DNA from: an uncultured Lachnospiraceae bacterium
Lineage (GTDB): Bacteria > Bacillota > Clostridia > Lachnospirales > Lachnospiraceae
DNA: 64,000 bases
Assembly (NCBI GenBank): GCA_910587305.1
Contig: CAJUKV010000005.1
Location: 59,413 to 123,412 of the forward strand
Direction of reading: 5' to 3'
A program made the position numbers and the translations under genes. The notes beneath the pieces were generated by a model. The model was not told the DNA's origin. It was given only the letters and a program-made list of their open reading frames with translations, and searched no databases. Position 1 is the stretch's first letter. Every line of letters starts with the position of its first letter. Shown here one piece after another: positions 61,058 through 64,000 of the stretch.

Positions 61058-62047
61058 ATGTATGATGTCGTTATAATTGGTTCCGGCCCGGCAGGGCTGT
61101 CCGCTTCTATCTATGCGAAAAGGGCGGGGCTTAACGCCGTGACGTTAGAAAAGAGCCCCATGAGCGGCGGCCAGGTGCTGAACACTTACGAAGTGGATAA
61201 TTATCCGGGACTTCCGGGGATAAACGGGTTTGACCTTGGCATGAAGTTTCGGGAACATGCGGATAAATTGGGATGTGAATTTAAGGAAGCGGCGGTTGTT
61301 GGCGTGAGGGAGCTTAAGAAAGTCGGCGCAGGCGGAAGGCAAACCGGCGAAATGCAGGCGGCCTCCATAACCACCATAAAGGAAGCGGCGGAGGCGGAAA
61401 ACAGGGGCTTTGCCGTTATTACGGAGCAGGAAGAAATTGAGACAAAAACAGTGATAGCCGCCATGGGTGCTACTCATGCAAAGCTGAACATACCGGGTGA
61501 AGAAGCTTTTTCCGGGAAAGGCGTATCCTACTGCGCCACCTGCGACGGCGCTTTTTTCCGGGGAGGAGTGACGGCAGTGATAGGAGGCGGCGACGTTGCG
61601 GTGGAGGACGCTATTTTTCTGGCGAGAGGCTGTGAGAAGGTGTACCTGATTCACAGGCGGGATGAACTGCGCGCGGCGGCGATTCTGCAAAAAGAGATGA
61701 TGGCGCTGCCCAATGTAGAAATCCTCTGGGATACCGTTGCCCGGGAAATCGAAGGGGAAGAGAAGGTGCAGGGGCTTGTTGTGGAAAATGTAAAGACAGG
61801 CAAAAAGGAGCGCCTTACGGTGGACGGCGTTTTCGTGGCCGTAGGAATTATTCCCTCAAGCGACGCGCTGCAGGATGTGGCGGACTGCGACGAAAAAGGA
61901 TATCTGACGGCAGGAGAGGACTGCGTTACCGGCACGCCGGGAATCTTTGCAGCGGGCGATGTGCGGAGGAAAAAGCTGCGGCAGATTATTACGGCGGCGG
62001 CCGACGGAGCCAATGCGGTCACTTCCGTGCTGGAATATCTGGCATAG
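61058..62047 (+). CDS. trxB: Thioredoxin reductase
   Basis: The 329-residue flavoprotein begins YDVVIIGSGPAGLSASIYAK (FAD motif), has the redox pair in YCATCDGAFF, the NADPH motif VIGGGDVAVEDAIFL with HRRDELRA, and GIFAAGDVRRKKLRQI at the C terminus. It reduces thioredoxin with NADPH. A short Gly/Ala-rich insertion (about residues 86-105) is present between strands and is not usual. ATG 61058 follows GAAAGGTG; ATG 61037 lacks a site. Its stop codon is immediately taken up by a P repeat. Confidence 0.92.
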   Translation: MYDVVIIGSGPAGLSASIYAKRAGLNAVTLEKSPMSGGQVLNTYEVDNYPGLPGINGFDLGMKFREHADKLGCEFKEAAVVGVRELKKVGAGGRQTGEMQAASITTIKEAAEAENRGFAVITEQEEIETKTVIAAMGATHAKLNIPGEEAFSGKGVSYCATCDGAFFRGGVTAVIGGGDVAVEDAIFLARGCEKVYLIHRRDELRAAAILQKEMMALPNVEILWDTVAREIEGEEKVQGLVVENVKTGKKERLTVDGVFVAVGIIPSSDALQDVADCDEKGYLTAGEDCVTGTPGIFAAGDVRRKKLRQIITAAADGANAVTSVLEYLA

Positions 62048-62094
62048 ATTTGCGTCTGCGCCCCGATTGGCGGGCCGTAGCAAATATGGGGGTT
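62047..62094 (+). repeat. P-type repeat, copy 5, after trxB
   Basis: GATTTGCGTCTGCGCCCCGA, a GCGGGC pairing partner and AAATATGGGGGTTAG match the P units. It begins at the last base of the trxB stop codon and is joined to a T unit. Confidence 0.7.
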
Positions 62095-62262
62095 AGTGTG
62101 AAGAAAAGTTCTAAGGCGTCAAAAAACGCCGCCTAAGAACTTTTAAAGCTTGCAAAGCAAGCTGTCTTCACACTTAGAAGAATGCCTTGGAAAAACGCCT
62201 TAAAAGGCGAGCATTCTTCATCAGGATTTGTGATTCCGCAGAGCGGAATCATGGAGGTTAGA
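62095..62262 (+). repeat. T/S repeat block, copy 4, carrying the trkH ribosome site
   Basis: T unit: GTGTGAAGA / TCTTCACAC outer stem, AGTTCTAAGGCG / CGCCTAAGAACT with loop TCAAAAAACGC, GCTTGC / GCAAGC, and a modified second hairpin. The S unit is GATTTGTG, ATTCCGC / GCGGAAT, CATGGAGGTTAGA, then the trkH ATG. In the prfB copies the S stem is TTGCCGC / GCGGCAA, so paired positions have changed together. Confidence 0.87.
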
Positions 62263-63615
62263 ATGAAAAAGCACAGGCATACCACAACCGGGATTATTAT
62301 GCTGGGATTTTTTTTAGGAGCCGTGACTGGTACAATAGGTCTTTTACTTCCAATCAGCTTAAAGCCGGGATGCGAACTTGATTTTTTTGACGCTTTGTTT
62401 GTCGCCATGTCCAGCGTCTGTGTTACAGGATTGTCAACTGTCAACATTGGGCAGACTTTTTCCGTTTTCGGGCAGGTGATACTGCTGTTTTTAATTCAAT
62501 TTGGAGGGCTGGGAATTGTAACTTTTACAACGCTGATACTATGTCTGTTCCGTCAAAGGATTACTTTGGCGGACAGAATGGTGATTCAAAACGCTTATAA
62601 TCTGGACACCTTATCGGGGCTGGTGCGGCTGACAATGCGTATTTTAAAGGTTACCCTTACGCTGGAAGGGATAGGCGCCGTGGGCTATGCCTTTGTATTT
62701 ATTCCGGAATATGGAATAAAGGGAATCTGGTACAGCGTTTTCCATGCGGTGTCGGCTTTCTGCAATGCGGGGATTGACCTTTTAGGAGGAAACAGTTTTT
62801 GTAAATATGCGGACAATATCATAGTGAATCTGGTCACTGTTTTTCTGATTATTGTCAGCGGCCTTGGCTTTCCGGTTTATTGGGAGATTATGAGGGTGGC
62901 GCGCCCTCACAAAAATAAAAACGGTAATACATATGTACGGAAAATGAATCTGCAGGCAAAGATTGTTCTTGTTTCCACTTTTTTCCTGATTGTGACAGGC
63001 GCCGCATTGACTCTTCTATTTGAATACAATAATCCGGACACTCTGGGAAAAATGGGATGGGGGCAAAAAGTGATGGCGGCGCTGTTTCAGTCGGTGACTT
63101 TGCGGACGGCCGGGTTTGCTACCATCAGCCAGGAGGCTTTCAGGCCGGCCTCGGCGCTGGTATATCTGGTGCTTATGTTTATTGGGGGTTCGCCGGCAGG
63201 GACGGCGGGAGGCGTTAAGACGGTGACCATTGTCCTGTTATTTGTCTCCATGTTTGCAAACATCAGCGGAAAAAAAGATGTGTGCATCATGCACAGAAAA
63301 ATTGCGGACGAGACCATAAGAAGATGCGTTGCAATTGTCACTTTCAGCCTTTCGGTGCTGCTGGCGCTCACGGTTGCGCTCTTAGCGGTTCAGAACAGTA
63401 ATTTTCTGGATACCCTGTATGAGATGACGTCGGCGATTGCAACGGTGGGATTGTCAAGAGGGCTGACCGGGGCGCTGAAACCGGCAGGCAAGTTGATTGT
63501 CACCCTCACCATGTATCTGGGGCGAATCGGCCCCATAACCCTTGCGCTGGCATTTAACGGCCATAATTCGGCGGAGGATTTTTCCTACGCGGGCAGTAAG
63601 GTTATCGTTGGGTAA
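62263..63615 (+). CDS. trkH: Trk/Ktr-type potassium uptake membrane subunit
   Basis: The 450-residue protein has about ten hydrophobic segments in four M1-P-M2 type repeats. Pore signatures are SSVCVTGLSTVN, HAVSAFCNAGIDLLGG, LRTAGFATISQ with GGSPAGTAGGVKT, and TSAIATVGLSRGLTG. It forms the K+ channel-like part of a TrkH/KtrB system. The regulatory TrkA/KtrA subunit is not in the window but could follow the right edge. ATG 62263 follows ATGGAGG of the S repeat. Confidence 0.93.
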   Translation: MKKHRHTTTGIIMLGFFLGAVTGTIGLLLPISLKPGCELDFFDALFVAMSSVCVTGLSTVNIGQTFSVFGQVILLFLIQFGGLGIVTFTTLILCLFRQRITLADRMVIQNAYNLDTLSGLVRLTMRILKVTLTLEGIGAVGYAFVFIPEYGIKGIWYSVFHAVSAFCNAGIDLLGGNSFCKYADNIIVNLVTVFLIIVSGLGFPVYWEIMRVARPHKNKNGNTYVRKMNLQAKIVLVSTFFLIVTGAALTLLFEYNNPDTLGKMGWGQKVMAALFQSVTLRTAGFATISQEAFRPASALVYLVLMFIGGSPAGTAGGVKTVTIVLLFVSMFANISGKKDVCIMHRKIADETIRRCVAIVTFSLSVLLALTVALLAVQNSNFLDTLYEMTSAIATVGLSRGLTGALKPAGKLIVTLTMYLGRIGPITLALAFNGHNSAEDFSYAGSKVIVG

Positions 63616-63750
63616 TATGTCCGGAATTTGCCAGGCCCAATCCGCCCCTTCGCTGAAAACAGCTTTAATAAATTGGATATGGTTCGGAAACAGTTTTTCC
63701 GTGAGAGGGAGCGTTATATTCTGATGCCGCAAAGCGGCAGTAGGGAGGAA

Positions 63751-63893
63751 AGTGTGAAGAGAAGTTCTAAGGCGTCAGAAAACGCCGCCTAAGAACAACT
63801 AAAGCTTGCAAAGCAAGCTATCTTCACACTCAGAAGAATGCCCTGACGGTCATTCTTCCCATATTGTTTGTGCCGCAAGGCGGCATGTCGGGA
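63751..63893 (+). repeat. T/S repeat block, copy 5
   Basis: GTGTGAAGA / TCTTCACAC, AGTTCTAAGGCG / CGCCTAAGAAC with loop TCAGAAAACGC and GCTTGC / GCAAGC are present. The second hairpin is degenerated. An S-like hairpin TGCCGC / GCGGCA follows. Confidence 0.8.
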
Positions 63894-64000
63894 AGAGTGA
63901 AAGATTTCCAATCTTTCACTCACAAGTTTGTGTCTGCGCTGCATCCACAAACTTGATATGCGCAATAAAGCAAAGGTGAACTTTGTTCACCTCGCAGAAA
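63890..64000 (+). repeat. Q-type leader repeat, copy 3, cut by the window edge
   Basis: GAAAGATT / AATCTTTC, CAAGTTTGTG / CACAAACTTG and AGGTGAAC / GTTCACCT appear in the same order as before metF. The final purine-rich ribosome site would lie just outside. Confidence 0.82.

Larger units (their letters stand above)
63616..64000. other. Repeat-filled region after trkH
   Basis: The last 385 bp carry no gene. They hold a hairpin GCCGC / GCGGC with TAGGGAGG (63726-63748), a T unit and S-like piece (63751-63893) and a Q repeat reaching the edge. The Q repeat ends as in metF, so a gene very likely starts within about 15 bases beyond the window. Confidence 0.65.

Overview
The window is a chromosomal segment of a low-to-mid GC Firmicute, most probably a gut Lachnospiraceae (class Clostridia). 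This rests on strong AGGAGG-type ribosome sites, the secA-prfB order with a +1 frameshift site in prfB, YesM/YesN-type two-component genes, GPH and Rbs-type sugar transporters, and many glycoside hydrolases (GH78, GH31, GH2, GH39-like). About 45 genes are present, mostly on the + strand. No tRNA, rRNA, CRISPR array, transposase or prophage was seen.

Layout. 0-5 kb: cell-surface polysaccharide genes (partial glycosyltransferase, polyprenyl-phosphate sugar transferase, LytR-CpsA-Psr protein, second glycosyltransferase). 5-13.7 kb: HtrA-like protease, GH78 alpha-L-rhamnosidase, a hybrid sensor kinase and an LprI-domain lipoprotein. 13.7-26 kb: a coherent block of two-component system, a degenerate ABC-ATPase-like protein, a lipoprotein-dependent Rbs-type ABC importer, then gallate decarboxylase (LpdC/UbiD), flavin prenyltransferase (LpdB/UbiX), an LpdD-like protein and an intracellular-type tannase. 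I read this as a tannin/gallate-ester uptake and degradation locus. 26-33.7 kb: a NIF3-like protein (minus strand), a REC-GGDEF protein, an AraC regulator fused to a GH39-like domain, an esterase and a GPH symporter. 33.8-35.5 kb: an AT-rich MqsR-like toxin with an MqsA/Panacea-type antitoxin. 35.6-43 kb: GH31 alpha-xylosidase divergent from a LacI regulator, glycogen phosphorylase, TrpB-like protein. 43-48.4 kb: a small P-loop kinase, a frameshifted Phd/YefM antitoxin, secA and prfB. 48.5-64 kb: acetyltransferase, membrane and metalloprotease-like proteins, Tex, MetY, GH2, DUF1848, MetF, SDR, thioredoxin reductase and TrkH.

The most unusual signal is between the genes. At least five families of short hairpin repeats occur in the intergenic regions. 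Several are placed so that the 3' edge of the repeat supplies the Shine-Dalgarno sequence of the next, unrelated gene (GH78, secA, tex, prfB region, trkH, metF, GH31, tannase, GPH symporter). Copies differ by paired changes that keep the stems, so a structured RNA leader or a palindromic mobile element is likely. A separate ~110-bp core element with long terminal inverted repeats (near 0.67 and 21.8 kb) has conserved interior but unrelated, self-complementary arms, and a possible empty form lies near 39.2 kb.

Starts given here were chosen from ribosome-binding sites and often differ from the longest open frame. Functional names come from motif recognition by eye; no database search was possible.
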